Shown: one piece after another, positions 24,495 through 33,183 of the stretch
Position numbering within the stretch: the stretch's first letter is position 1
How the letters are laid out: each line of letters begins with the position of its first letter
Assembly: GCF_900177375.1 (NCBI RefSeq)
Contig: NZ_FWZU01000004.1
Coordinates: forward strand, 1-64,000
Direction: 5' to 3'
DNA: 64,000 bases
From: Desulfovibrio gilichinskyi
Lineage (GTDB): Bacteria > Desulfobacterota > Desulfovibrionia > Desulfovibrionales > Desulfovibrionaceae
Made by a program: the position numbers and the translations under genes
Notes under the pieces: model-generated
What the model was told of the DNA's origin: nothing
Databases searched by the model: none
What the model saw: only the letters and a program-made list of their open reading frames with translations

Positions 24495-26276
24495 CTAATT
24501 TTTCTTAATTTTATCTAATCCGAGCTTAGTCAGGGCATCTTTTGAAACTAAATCACGTATTCTATTGCCATATTCCTGTTTCAATTCGGCCAGAAACTTC
24601 GGATCTGTTTTACCTTTCCAAGTGGTCACTTCATGATATCTTTTGGGGATGGATATAGCATCAGGATCATAACCGGTATCAAAGCGCACCTTCCAACGCA
24701 AAGCCCTGACCCTTTCCCCGATTGTATCCATATTTTCCGCAATTTCATCATACCCGACAGATTTTAAACATGCGGAAAGCTGTTCATCATTATAAACACC
24801 GCGCCCGAACAAACATGCAACCATTGAGGTAATAAAAGCCCGCCCAGTTTCATCCTTGATGAGAAAGTCGCAGATGGCTTTAACATCCTTTTTATCATTT
24901 TTCTGGTCCCAGGAGTATCCTCCTGAGTCCAGATGTGAATGTCTGAACCCGAGACTCTCGGCAACATAGAAAGTCTCTCCTGTGGCATATCCTGCCATTT
25001 CCTGTCCAAGTACACATGCAAAGTCCTCTCCGCCATATTTCTTGGCGGCTACAAGAGTCCCTTTGGTAAGAGCGGAGTAGAATTCATTCTCTGCCTGACC
25101 AAGATAATAAACTGCTTTTTTATATCCTTCGGCATCCCCGAAAACGAGCGGTACAATTGTTTCCTTTTCAGTAATAAGACCTTTTTCAAAAGCTTCGGTA
25201 GCCCATGCAAGGGCAACCCCGCCGGACATAACATCCAGCCCGGCTTTTTCAATCTCATCCATTATAGCAAGCACATGAAATGCATCCGTCACACCAAGCA
25301 TGGAACCGGTTGAAAATATAGGTTCGTAATCGTAGGCGACCTGACGGTACAGATACTGATTCTGTTCCATAAATTTTTCGCGCACAAAACCTAAATGGAT
25401 ACAGCCTACAGGACAACCGGCGCAGGCCGCGTTTCTGAGCAAAGTGTCATCCGCAAATTTTTCTCCGCTGATTCCTCCGATACCTTCATCATTACTGGCC
25501 TGAAGGTTGCGCCACGGCAGAGATTTAAGCTCGTTCAGGACGTCAAGATTGGCGGCAGTTCCTAGATTATGATATTTGCTCATCATATCAGTGTCTGTCA
25601 TTTTCTTGTATACTTCGTTGAAAACCTTCGGATATTCATTATTATCCGGCAACGCAAAAGAGCCGTCACCCTGTATAACAATACCTTTCAGATTTTTAGA
25701 TCCCATCACACTTCCGGAACCGAGCCTACCGAAATGACGGTATGAATCAGCATTAATACAAGCCATACCTGATAGATTTTCACCAGCAGGGCCTATGCGT
25801 AAAATTGAGCGATGCCCCGAACCGGAAAACATGCTGCGAAGTATTTTACCAGTTGCAAAAACATCCTTTCCAGCCAGAAACTGAACATCTTTAACTTCAA
25901 GGTGGTTCATCCCGATGGAAACACAAGATAAACGAGGGGCACGCCCCTTCATGACAATCGCGTCATAATCAGCGAAACGTAAGGCCAGAGCTGAACGCCC
26001 TCCGGCATGACTTTCAGCAAACTGATCGTGATACGGAGATTTAAAAGAACAGACAGTTTTGCTCATTAGCGGAAAAAGTCCGGTCAAAGCACCTATTGAA
26101 AAAATCAGCGGTTGATCAGGATCATCCCAAGGACGCTGTGTATATCCGTAGAGACTGAATAAAAGCGCGCCTAAACCGCTGCCGCCGACAAATTCGTTAC
26201 GCCCCTCGACGTTGACAACATTGCCCTTTCCGGTAGCAAGATCAACAATGAGAACTCTGAAATAATCCCGAATCAT
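24495..26276 (-). CDS. aldehyde:ferredoxin oxidoreductase (tungstopterin enzyme)
   Basis: A 593-residue AOR-family protein. The N-terminal tungstopterin domain has FVGGSGLGALLF and SFKSPYHDQFAESHAGG. The [4Fe-4S] cluster ligands are C285, C288 and C292 (CAGCPVGC) plus C488 (ACLFGRG). GRLGSGSVMGSKNLKGIV matches the cofactor-binding region. The enzyme oxidises aldehydes to acids and reduces ferredoxin. It overlaps the upstream polyferredoxin gene by 4 bases, and that protein is the likely electron partner. The exact aldehyde is unknown. Confidence 0.85.
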   Translation of the reverse strand: MIRDYFRVLIVDLATGKGNVVNVEGRNEFVGGSGLGALLFSLYGYTQRPWDDPDQPLIFSIGALTGLFPLMSKTVCSFKSPYHDQFAESHAGGRSALALRFADYDAIVMKGRAPRLSCVSIGMNHLEVKDVQFLAGKDVFATGKILRSMFSGSGHRSILRIGPAGENLSGMACINADSYRHFGRLGSGSVMGSKNLKGIVIQGDGSFALPDNNEYPKVFNEVYKKMTDTDMMSKYHNLGTAANLDVLNELKSLPWRNLQASNDEGIGGISGEKFADDTLLRNAACAGCPVGCIHLGFVREKFMEQNQYLYRQVAYDYEPIFSTGSMLGVTDAFHVLAIMDEIEKAGLDVMSGGVALAWATEAFEKGLITEKETIVPLVFGDAEGYKKAVYYLGQAENEFYSALTKGTLVAAKKYGGEDFACVLGQEMAGYATGETFYVAESLGFRHSHLDSGGYSWDQKNDKKDVKAICDFLIKDETGRAFITSMVACLFGRGVYNDEQLSACLKSVGYDEIAENMDTIGERVRALRWKVRFDTGYDPDAISIPKRYHEVTTWKGKTDPKFLAELKQEYGNRIRDLVSKDALTKLGLDKIKKN

Positions 26277-26710
26277 GATGCGTCCTCCTTCTTTGCTCTT
26301 TTTGTGCTCTCAGATTCACGCATCTCAAGACATTCATGAGGACAAAAATCTACACATCTTCCGCAATGAATACAGACAAACGGGCGTCCTTTGAGATCTA
26401 AATAAATAGCATCGACAGGACAGGCTTCAGCGCATTTTCCGCAGCGTATGCACAGATCTTTTTTATGCAACACTCCGCCGCCTTTTTTGCGTCCCTTCAT
26501 CGCTTCGGTAGGGCAGACGGCCGCGCAAGGAGCGGGGTCACAGGCAAGGCAGACTGTTGCGACAAATCCGGTAGACAGCCCGCCGGAAGAGGAAATTCTG
26601 ATTCCCGCGGTATTCCATGACAACAGTTTATGTACTTGCCGCGCGCATGCAAAGGAGCAGGAGTGACATCCTATACATCTTTCCATACGGGCAGCGGTCA
26701 AAGTTTTCAT
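26273..26710 (-). CDS. polyferredoxin with four [4Fe-4S] motifs, AOR electron partner
   Basis: About 145 residues from ATG 26710 (MKTLTAARMERCIGC), with GGGAG upstream; the longer frame to 26770 is rejected. Four Cys clusters appear in order: CIGCHSCSFAC, CLACDPAPCAAVC, CIRCGKCAEAC, CIHCGRCVDFC. It resembles HycB/DmsB-type electron-transfer subunits. The 4-base overlap with the AOR gene indicates a two-subunit complex. No export signal is seen, so it is cytoplasmic. Confidence 0.85.
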   Translation of the reverse strand: MKTLTAARMERCIGCHSCSFACARQVHKLLSWNTAGIRISSSGGLSTGFVATVCLACDPAPCAAVCPTEAMKGRKKGGGVLHKKDLCIRCGKCAEACPVDAIYLDLKGRPFVCIHCGRCVDFCPHECLEMRESESTKRAKKEDAS

Positions 26711-26920
26711 AGTAAACTCCCAAAAATTTGGAAATAATATTGATGCTGAAACCAAAACAATCGCGACCACAACCGAACCCTAACAGTAAAAATCCCTTCA
26801 TTCAAAGATTAACTAGATTAACCTTGACCTGTTGCCTCAATATTATATTATTGAAAATATAAAAATTATTTTGTGTGAGGCGTACGCCTTGCATTCACAG
26901 GTAACGAAATGGAGGAAGAC

Positions 26921-27187
26921 ATGAATGTAGGTTCACAGATAACTGAAAAAATTATTGAGCTGTATCCTGAAATAAATAAATATAACATTAAAATTACTGC
27001 TAAATTCAATGATGAAGATGATGGATGGATCGTAACTCTGAGCAAAGGAGAACAAACACTCCAGACTCATATTGAAAATGCAGAAGCTTTACAGTGTATT
27101 GAAGGTGAGAAATGTATGTATTTCGGGAACCAGTTAATGGGCTTTATTGACGCATATTGTACCGGAAGTGATGCTTGTAACGTCTAA
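26921..27187 (+). CDS. small acidic protein of unknown function
   Basis: 88 residues from ATG 26921 with GGAGG 5 bases upstream; the upstream ATG at 26909 overlaps that site. The protein is soluble and acidic (KFNDEDDGWIVTLSKGEQTL), with three cysteines near the C-terminus (ALQCIEGEKCMYFGNQLMGF, YCTGSDACNV). I recognise no family. It is divergent from the AOR operon and ends at a strong terminator. Cys spacing CIEGEKC and CTGSDAC could bind metal, but that is speculative. Confidence 0.65.
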   Translation: MNVGSQITEKIIELYPEINKYNIKITAKFNDEDDGWIVTLSKGEQTLQTHIENAEALQCIEGEKCMYFGNQLMGFIDAYCTGSDACNV

Positions 27188-27207
27188 CAAATCATAGAGA
27201 TTAATAA

Positions 27208-27240
27208 AAATCGGATAACTGCCTGGCAGTTATCCGATTT
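27208..27240. terminator. bidirectional terminator
   Basis: A 15-bp perfect stem (27208-27222 with 27226-27240) flanked by A- and T-runs, between the small protein gene and fabD. Confidence 0.9.
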
Positions 27241-27251
27241 TACTTTTAAAA

Positions 27252-28175
27252 CTATTTAAATTCTTGAGCCTGCTCAAGATTACCGATTCCCTTACCTTCG
27301 TATTCTTTACCGCTAAGATTCGCTGCGAGAAGTTTGGTAAGAACTCCTTTAGGACCGAGTTCAAAGAAAGTTTTTACGCCTGCTTCATACTGGTTAGCTA
27401 TAATTTCAATCCAGCGAACTGATGATGTCATCTGCGCGCACATGATTTTTTTAATTTCTGCTGGATTCTTTTCAGGAGATGCAGTTGCATTAAAATACAC
27501 AGGAAAAGCAGGAATATTCCAATCCATCTTTACAAGATATGCTGCAAACTCATCCGCCGCTTCCTGAATTAGCGGGCTATGAAATGCTCCGCTGACAGGA
27601 AGGGGTATAGCACGCCCTTTTTTTTCTTTTACAACGATTCCGGCAGCATCAAGAGCGGCTTTTTCACCGCTTATTACATACTGCGCAGGTGAATTGTAGT
27701 TGGCAACTCTAAGTTCTTTACCGGATTCACTTCTAGCTATTTCAACAGCTTCTTCAACATCGCTTTGCGTGAGTTTAAGAATAGCTGCCATGCCGTGATC
27801 CGGATTTCCAACCTGCGACATTAACTTACCGCGCAAAGAAACAGCTTTAATAGTGTCATTAATGCTGAGAATCCCTGATGCTCCGAGTGATGCAAATTCA
27901 CCGAGACTGTGTCCAGCTGTTGCAACCGGTTTCAGGCTGTCTTTGAGGTACAGCCACAGTGACAGGTTAACAACTGTCAACGCAGGCTGAAGGGCATCTG
28001 TCTTAGACATATCGGCAGGAGAACCCTGCCAAAAGATTTCTCTTAAAGGGAGTCCGCTTTCGCTTTCGGCAAACTTCCACATATCCATTGCAACGGACCA
28101 TTCTTCAGCAAGCTCGCGCCCCATTCCTGGTTCCTGTGAACCTTGCCCCGGAAAAAGTATTGATAAATCAGACAT
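27252..28175 (-). CDS. fabD: malonyl-CoA:ACP transacylase
   Basis: A 307-residue enzyme that loads malonyl groups on acyl carrier protein for fatty-acid synthesis. It has the FPGQGSQEPGMG start, the nucleophile S90 in AGHSLGEFASLG and the catalytic His in VSGAFHSPLIQ. Length is normal for FabD. It is not in a fab cluster here: neighbours are a response regulator and an unknown gene. A PKS-type acyltransferase is less likely because it stands alone. Confidence 0.9.
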   Translation of the reverse strand: MSDLSILFPGQGSQEPGMGRELAEEWSVAMDMWKFAESESGLPLREIFWQGSPADMSKTDALQPALTVVNLSLWLYLKDSLKPVATAGHSLGEFASLGASGILSINDTIKAVSLRGKLMSQVGNPDHGMAAILKLTQSDVEEAVEIARSESGKELRVANYNSPAQYVISGEKAALDAAGIVVKEKKGRAIPLPVSGAFHSPLIQEAADEFAAYLVKMDWNIPAFPVYFNATASPEKNPAEIKKIMCAQMTSSVRWIEIIANQYEAGVKTFFELGPKGVLTKLLAANLSGKEYEGKGIGNLEQAQEFK

Positions 28176-28325
28176 TATTTCTCCTTATTGTTTATTATTT
28201 CTATACGGCATTCACACCGCTATATGTAAATTGGATATAAAAAGACGTTTGTTTCGAAATGCACAGCAAAACAACAACTAAAAAGCAAATTAAATTTTAA
28301 TTTTACCAATTCTACTTGAGAATAT

Positions 28326-28685
28326 TTATTTGCCCAGAACTTCCGCAACCTTTGATTCAAGCTCTTCCTTATCAATAGGTTTTACGCAGTATTCGTCAGC
28401 GCCATGTTTAACCGATGCCCGGGCTGTTTCCAGTGTAGGATATCCGGTAAGCATAATAACTTTAATATCTGTTGATATCTCTTTGATTAATTCTAAGACT
28501 TCAACCCCGGTCATTTTTTTCAGTTTTATGTCCAGAATAGCCAAATCAATCTTATTCTTTGCAATATACTTAAGAGCCTCTTCTTCTTCAGAAAAAACAA
28601 TGACATTATGTCCTTTCCGCTCAAGAATACGTTTAAGTAAAACTCCAGCGTCAATAACATCATCAAGAACCAAAATATTTGCCAT
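28326..28685 (-). CDS. single-domain response regulator (CheY-like)
   Basis: 119 residues, only a receiver domain: acidic pair LVLDDVIDA, phosphoacceptor D52 in LAILDIKLKKMTG, Thr in VIMLTGYPTLE and Lys in EYCVKPIDKEEL. No output domain, so it acts by protein contact. No histidine kinase is adjacent. The Gly-Tyr-Pro after the Thr is usual for NtrC-like receivers. Confidence 0.85.
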   Translation of the reverse strand: MANILVLDDVIDAGVLLKRILERKGHNVIVFSEEEEALKYIAKNKIDLAILDIKLKKMTGVEVLELIKEISTDIKVIMLTGYPTLETARASVKHGADEYCVKPIDKEELESKVAEVLGK

Positions 28686-28790
28686 GCTTAATGCTCCTTA
28701 AAACTACTGAAAAAACCATATTCCAATCATGGCCTGCAAGTCGACCTTCATGACCATAAAAAATCTTATTAAATTAATATCTCAATCAAA

Positions 28791-29741
28791 TTACTTACTT
28801 TGTATCCACTGAAACCAGCTCATCGGCCGTCCGTCAGGATTCTCTTTTGCATATTCATAAAAATTCCGCAAAAAATTCTGCCTTTCGCGGGCCATATCTT
28901 CCTTCCACCCTTTCCCAAGTGATCCTTTATCCATCAAATCAGCTCCGCCTATAAGATACTGCCTTTTTACCAAGGTTTCAAAATCAAGGCGATTTGCGTT
29001 GCGGAGCATATCGTACATGAGCATAAAAGTCGTTGTCCGCCCTTTCCCGGCCCTGCAATGAAAATGCACCCATACATCCGGTTTTAATTCACGCATAAAA
29101 TAAATAAACTGCTCAACAGCAGAATCAGACGGACGTAAATGATCAGTACAAGCTATACGCAGATACCCACATCCGCGACTTGCCATCAGTTCCTGTTCGG
29201 AAAAAACTGTTTCAGGCTTAATTGTAGAATTTCTCTTAACATAAAAGCCGCCGTCTTTATCTTTAACAATACTCACGGCGAGTTTAATTTCCGTCTGATT
29301 ACGAATACCGCTTAAAACTTTTTCTTCACCGCCTGTAACCTTTGCAGACGAAAATCCTTTATTTGCTGCGTCACGATAACTGAACCAGCAAACCGCAGCA
29401 TTATTAAGATACCCGTGGTATTCCTGCCGCAAATCCACCACAATAAGTGGATTTGGAAGATTGCGGTGCATCACATCAAACTGATCTACTGAAAATTGAC
29501 CGCTGCCTGATATAGCAAGGTTATCAAGCCCGACACGTGAAGTGCCGTTAGTTATATTTTTAAACGGAAATGCTGTAGTACGAAAATTCCTTGGAATATT
29601 TTGTATAGCAGGACCGTCTAGAATTAAAACAGGTTGGGCTGCCAGCAAATTTGAACTTAAAACAATTACGTAAATAAAACTTAAAAAGACGGCTCTGCGC
29701 AGCAGCAAAAATATATCCCCACAACTCAAGATGTTAAGCAT
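28791..29741 (-). CDS. secreted PTP-like phosphatase, phytase-type
   Basis: A 316-residue protein with an N-terminal membrane/signal segment (about 10-34, ending LLAAQP). The active-site P-loop HFHCRAGKGRTTTFM has nucleophile C229 and R235, and a likely general acid D200 in ACTDHLRPSD. The HCxxGxGRTT form is that of PTP-like myo-inositol phosphatases known from Selenomonas and from Bdellovibrio- and effector-type proteins. It would act in the periplasm on inositol phosphates or phosphoproteins. It is monocistronic. Substrate is inferred from the loop only. Confidence 0.75.
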   Translation of the reverse strand: MLNILSCGDIFLLLRRAVFLSFIYVIVLSSNLLAAQPVLILDGPAIQNIPRNFRTTAFPFKNITNGTSRVGLDNLAISGSGQFSVDQFDVMHRNLPNPLIVVDLRQEYHGYLNNAAVCWFSYRDAANKGFSSAKVTGGEEKVLSGIRNQTEIKLAVSIVKDKDGGFYVKRNSTIKPETVFSEQELMASRGCGYLRIACTDHLRPSDSAVEQFIYFMRELKPDVWVHFHCRAGKGRTTTFMLMYDMLRNANRLDFETLVKRQYLIGGADLMDKGSLGKGWKEDMARERQNFLRNFYEYAKENPDGRPMSWFQWIQSK

Positions 29742-30241
29742 TACTAACCCCCTGCAGCAAAGGTACTAAAATATTATATTTAAGACTTTCAACAATTATT
29801 ATTAAAAAAGCTGAATATATTTCTTTAGAGCTTGTCAGTATTTGAGCAAACTTCAAACAAAAAATATTTAGTACTTAGTAAACTTATATCGCCAGAACAT
29901 TCAAAATGAAAATAGCCACACTAAATTATTTTTCAATATCTGTATAACTTGCTAAAAACATTATTTTTAACAAGATAACCTAAATTTATTTATTCATTTG
30001 AATTGATCACAGTATTACACTTAAATTTAAATATATTAGTTACTTCAATCTTAAATATTAACTTAACAATTTTGTCTCATTGATTACCTGCAAACAGGCA
30101 TCTTCTAAGATAGACAATTATCAAAATGTATTTTATGCGGTTCAACGTTTGTGCGTTCAGCACATTAATATACATCTTTTTTCGGATTACGTATATTTTA
30201 TACTAAATCCGTTGTCTTTTCTCGAAAGGAGTTCAAACAAA
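29742..30241. other. 500-base AT-rich intergenic region
   Basis: Between divergent phosphatase and NSS transporter genes. I see no open frame of substance (the frame from 30080 into the transporter lacks a ribosome site). A possible -10 TATACT at 30199-30204 and GAAAGGAG at 30224-30231 serve the transporter. The rest is A/T-rich without clear hairpins. Confidence 0.4.
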
Positions 30242-31747
30242 ATGCATAAAAGAGAAACATGGGGTTCACGTTCCGGCTTTATTTTAGCCGCCGTAGGGTC
30301 TGCAATCGGGCTGGGTAACATATGGCGTTTTCCATACATAGTTTATGAAAATGGTGGCGGCGCTTTCCTTATTCCTTACTTTGTAGCTATGCTCGCTGCC
30401 GGTATTCCTTTCATGATTCTAGAGTTTGGACTCGGTCAGAAATTTAAAGGTTCAGCACCAAAAATTTTCTCATCTATTTCTAAGCGTTGGGAATGGCTTG
30501 GTTGGTGGCAGATCATGGTATCCTTCATTATCGACACATATTACGTTGTCGTCATTGCATGGGCCATCAACTATCTAATTCTTTCATTTACACAGGGATG
30601 GGGGATGAATCCGAAGGATTTCTTCTTCGCTGATTTCTTACATCTCAGTAAAACTCCTTTACAAACCGGAAGCATACAATGGCCGATTTTTGCAGCAACT
30701 GCTGCGGCATGGCTCTGCACTTTCCTTGCTGTTTTTACCGGAGTTAAAAAAGGTATTGAAAGAGCTAACAAAATATTCATGCCGCTCCTTTTTCTGCTGG
30801 TTTTCATTTTCATCGCCCGCGGCTTGATGCTTCCCGGTGCTGCAGACGGTCTTAACTGGCTCTTCAAGCCGGACTTTTCCGCACTTTTAAAAGGTAAAGT
30901 ATGGGCTGACGCATTCGGACAGATTTTTTACAGCCTTTCAATCGGCTTTGCCATTATGCTGGCTTACTCAAGTTACCTTCCAAAGCAGTCAGACATTAAT
31001 AATAACGCATGCATGACCGTTTTTATAAACTGCGGATTCAGCATGCTTTCAGGTATCATGATCTTCAGCGTTCTCGGTTACATGGCATTGCAGCAGGGAG
31101 TTCCTGTAAGTGAAGTGGTAAGCTCCGGCGTCGGTCTGGCTTTTATCACTCTGCCTACGGCTATCAACCTGATGCCTGTACCGGTACTCTTCGGCGTATT
31201 ATTCTTCTTGGCTCTTGTTGTCGCAGGGCTCTCTTCTATGATTTCCATCACAGAAGCGGTTGTTTCATCAATTATTGATAAACTACATGTTACGCGCCAG
31301 AAAGCCTCTATAATATTCTGTGCTATAGGGTTTATTGTCAGCACAATATTCACCACAGGCAGCGGATTGTTACTCCTTGATATTGTTGACCATTTTGTTA
31401 ACAACTTTGGGGTATTGATCGGTGGACTGGTAGAAATAGTATTTATTTCATGGTTCTGCGATCTGGAAGGACTTCGCCAGCATATCAACAGCACTTCTGA
31501 ATTCAAAGTCGGAGCTATGTGGAAAGCATGCCTGCGCTTCATAGTTCCAATAATGCTCGGCTTCATGGTTATTTCCAACTTTATCGGAGATATCGAAGCA
31601 AACTACGGCGGCTACTCGAACAAAGCGATTATCCTTTTCGGATGGGCAACACTGTTAATATGCACAATATTCTCAATGACCATTGCTCACAAAGACTTTG
31701 CTTTTGTGAAATATGCTGAAAACAACAGCTTCCTCAGAAGGAGATAG
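30242..31747 (+). CDS. sodium-dependent NSS/SNF-family amino-acid transporter
   Basis: About 501 residues from ATG 30242 behind GAAAGGAG. Helix 1 carries the sodium/substrate signature GSAIGLGNIWRFPYIVYENG, followed by GGGAFLIPYF. There are about 11-12 membrane helices and a family motif SIGFAIMLAYSSYL in helix 6/7. NSS bacterial members import amino acids with sodium. A 31-residue small-subunit gene follows after 3 bases, the arrangement seen for methionine/alanine importers (MetPS). Substrate remains unproven. Confidence 0.85.
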   Translation: MHKRETWGSRSGFILAAVGSAIGLGNIWRFPYIVYENGGGAFLIPYFVAMLAAGIPFMILEFGLGQKFKGSAPKIFSSISKRWEWLGWWQIMVSFIIDTYYVVVIAWAINYLILSFTQGWGMNPKDFFFADFLHLSKTPLQTGSIQWPIFAATAAAWLCTFLAVFTGVKKGIERANKIFMPLLFLLVFIFIARGLMLPGAADGLNWLFKPDFSALLKGKVWADAFGQIFYSLSIGFAIMLAYSSYLPKQSDINNNACMTVFINCGFSMLSGIMIFSVLGYMALQQGVPVSEVVSSGVGLAFITLPTAINLMPVPVLFGVLFFLALVVAGLSSMISITEAVVSSIIDKLHVTRQKASIIFCAIGFIVSTIFTTGSGLLLLDIVDHFVNNFGVLIGGLVEIVFISWFCDLEGLRQHINSTSEFKVGAMWKACLRFIVPIMLGFMVISNFIGDIEANYGGYSNKAIILFGWATLLICTIFSMTIAHKDFAFVKYAENNSFLRRR

Positions 31748-31750
31748 ATT

Positions 31751-31846
31751 ATGACAACCGGCGCAATAATTATGATGGTTTTCGGACTTGGAATTACTTG
31801 GGGCGGAGCATTTTTATGCCTTCGCATTGCTCTTAAAAACCAATAA
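31751..31846 (+). CDS. MetS-type small subunit of the NSS transporter
   Basis: A 31-residue single-helix protein MTTGAIIMMVFGLGITWGGA then FLCLRIALKNQ, starting 3 bases after the transporter stop and after an AAGGAGAT site. The GxGxTWGGxxxCLRIA pattern matches the small subunits encoded after NSS methionine/alanine transporters, which are known to be needed for activity of the large subunit. Confidence 0.75.
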   Translation: MTTGAIIMMVFGLGITWGGAFLCLRIALKNQ

Positions 31847-31865
31847 AATCAGTCAATATACAACA

Positions 31866-31897
31866 AAAGAGCCGCTCCAGCTGGAGCGGCTCTTTTT
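31866..31897. terminator. bidirectional terminator
   Basis: A 26-base perfect palindrome, AGAGCCGCTCCAG (31868-31880) with its complement (31881-31893), followed by TTTTT. Confidence 0.9.
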
Positions 31898-31911
31898 AAT
31901 TTAACTCTGAC

Positions 31912-33000
31912 TTACTTAAGATCTGCACTCACATCTTTAGCAAATTGACCAGTCATGGAAATAGATTTTATTTTATCTCCGCTGAAATCAACTTTGCTCA
32001 TGTCAACAGACATCCATGTTAATCCTTCGTAATCGGTAAAATAGAACACTTTATTAGCAAGGTCAGATATAGTCATCCACAAGGTATGATCATATAATGT
32101 TTTACCGTCTTGCACGTCTTTAGAAAATCCTTCTACGATATAAAATGCATCTAAGATACGGGCAGCCTGCTTGGCAGCTTCTTTCCCATTAGCAGTTTTA
32201 ACAGCGGTGGCAGTATAAACCGCTGCGCGTACAAATCTTGAAGGCGGTGTTATATCACCTGGCAGTCCATGCATCCCCGATCCCTGACCGGCTGGAGCAA
32301 TAACTTTATTATTTATGCTTATAGGGTGAACACTTGTTGCCGAGAGGTTTACGTAATTTGAAAGATTAATCTGCTGCCAGTCAAAAGTAGGTGAATTTGT
32401 AATAACTCCTATTGAATTTTCATAAACATTCATTTTACCTTTTACAAACTCAACAACAACATTTCCGCCTGCTGCGTCAGTAATTGACATATGATAAGTC
32501 GGTGTAGAATTGAACCCTGCAAGCGGTGCGCCCCATACCTGCACCTTCTTAAGAGCCGCTACAGCTTCATCAACTGTTGCATATGATGTTAAGAGCCATG
32601 TGGGTAATTCCCATGAAGCGACTGCAGGTACGCCTGACTTTGATTTCTGATACTCAGTGTATTCAGGAAGAAAAAAAAGCCCTACGTGAAGACCTTTTTC
32701 ATTCATTCCATCGCCTATTATAGGTTTTCCGAAAACACTTACTCCTACAACACCATATTTGCTTTCCCAAGTGATTGCTTTTATTTTTTCAGGCGGAGTA
32801 CTTTTAAACTTCATACCGCGCGGAATAGTTACTACTTTAGATTGGAGTGACTCAGCCCATTCCAGCGTACGGGCATAGACAACATCATTATTTTCAGCTT
32901 TTACTGTTATTCCTGTGCATGCCTGCGCCGCGTAAGCCGTTAAAATAACAGCTGTCATACTTAAGAAACAAATTTTAAATAGGAAAAAAGATTTACCCAT
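31912..33000 (-). CDS. choloylglycine hydrolase-family amidase (penicillin V acylase / bile salt hydrolase type)
   Basis: A 362-residue Ntn hydrolase with a signal peptide ending AAQA before C28 (CTGITVKAENNDVVYARTLE); cleavage exposes Cys as the N-terminal nucleophile. Other family features are GMNEKGLHVGLFFLP, TNSPTFDWQ, GLPGDITPPSRFVRAA and the DHTLWMTISDL end. In a free-living sulfate reducer this enzyme more likely cuts acyl-homoserine lactones or other linear amides than bile salts. The periplasmic location follows from the signal. It is monocistronic. Confidence 0.85.
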   Translation of the reverse strand: MGKSFFLFKICFLSMTAVILTAYAAQACTGITVKAENNDVVYARTLEWAESLQSKVVTIPRGMKFKSTPPEKIKAITWESKYGVVGVSVFGKPIIGDGMNEKGLHVGLFFLPEYTEYQKSKSGVPAVASWELPTWLLTSYATVDEAVAALKKVQVWGAPLAGFNSTPTYHMSITDAAGGNVVVEFVKGKMNVYENSIGVITNSPTFDWQQINLSNYVNLSATSVHPISINNKVIAPAGQGSGMHGLPGDITPPSRFVRAAVYTATAVKTANGKEAAKQAARILDAFYIVEGFSKDVQDGKTLYDHTLWMTISDLANKVFYFTDYEGLTWMSVDMSKVDFSGDKIKSISMTGQFAKDVSADLK

Positions 33001-33183
33001 AATACTTCCCCATAATTAATTAATTTAAATTGTTATAATTTTTTTAAATATATCTGTGTTTAATATTTTCGGAAAGATATTTATATACTTTCTAATCGCT
33101 TGCTAAGCGCAAACTTCAAATGGTAGTCAGGATTATCAGCTGTTATAAAATATTATTTTAACCTTTTCTAGGGCTTTAAAATT

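Noticed and set aside
30080-30241. 54-residue N-terminal extension of the NSS transporter
   Set aside because: No ribosome site at 30080; GAAAGGAG lies before ATG 30242, where family homology begins.
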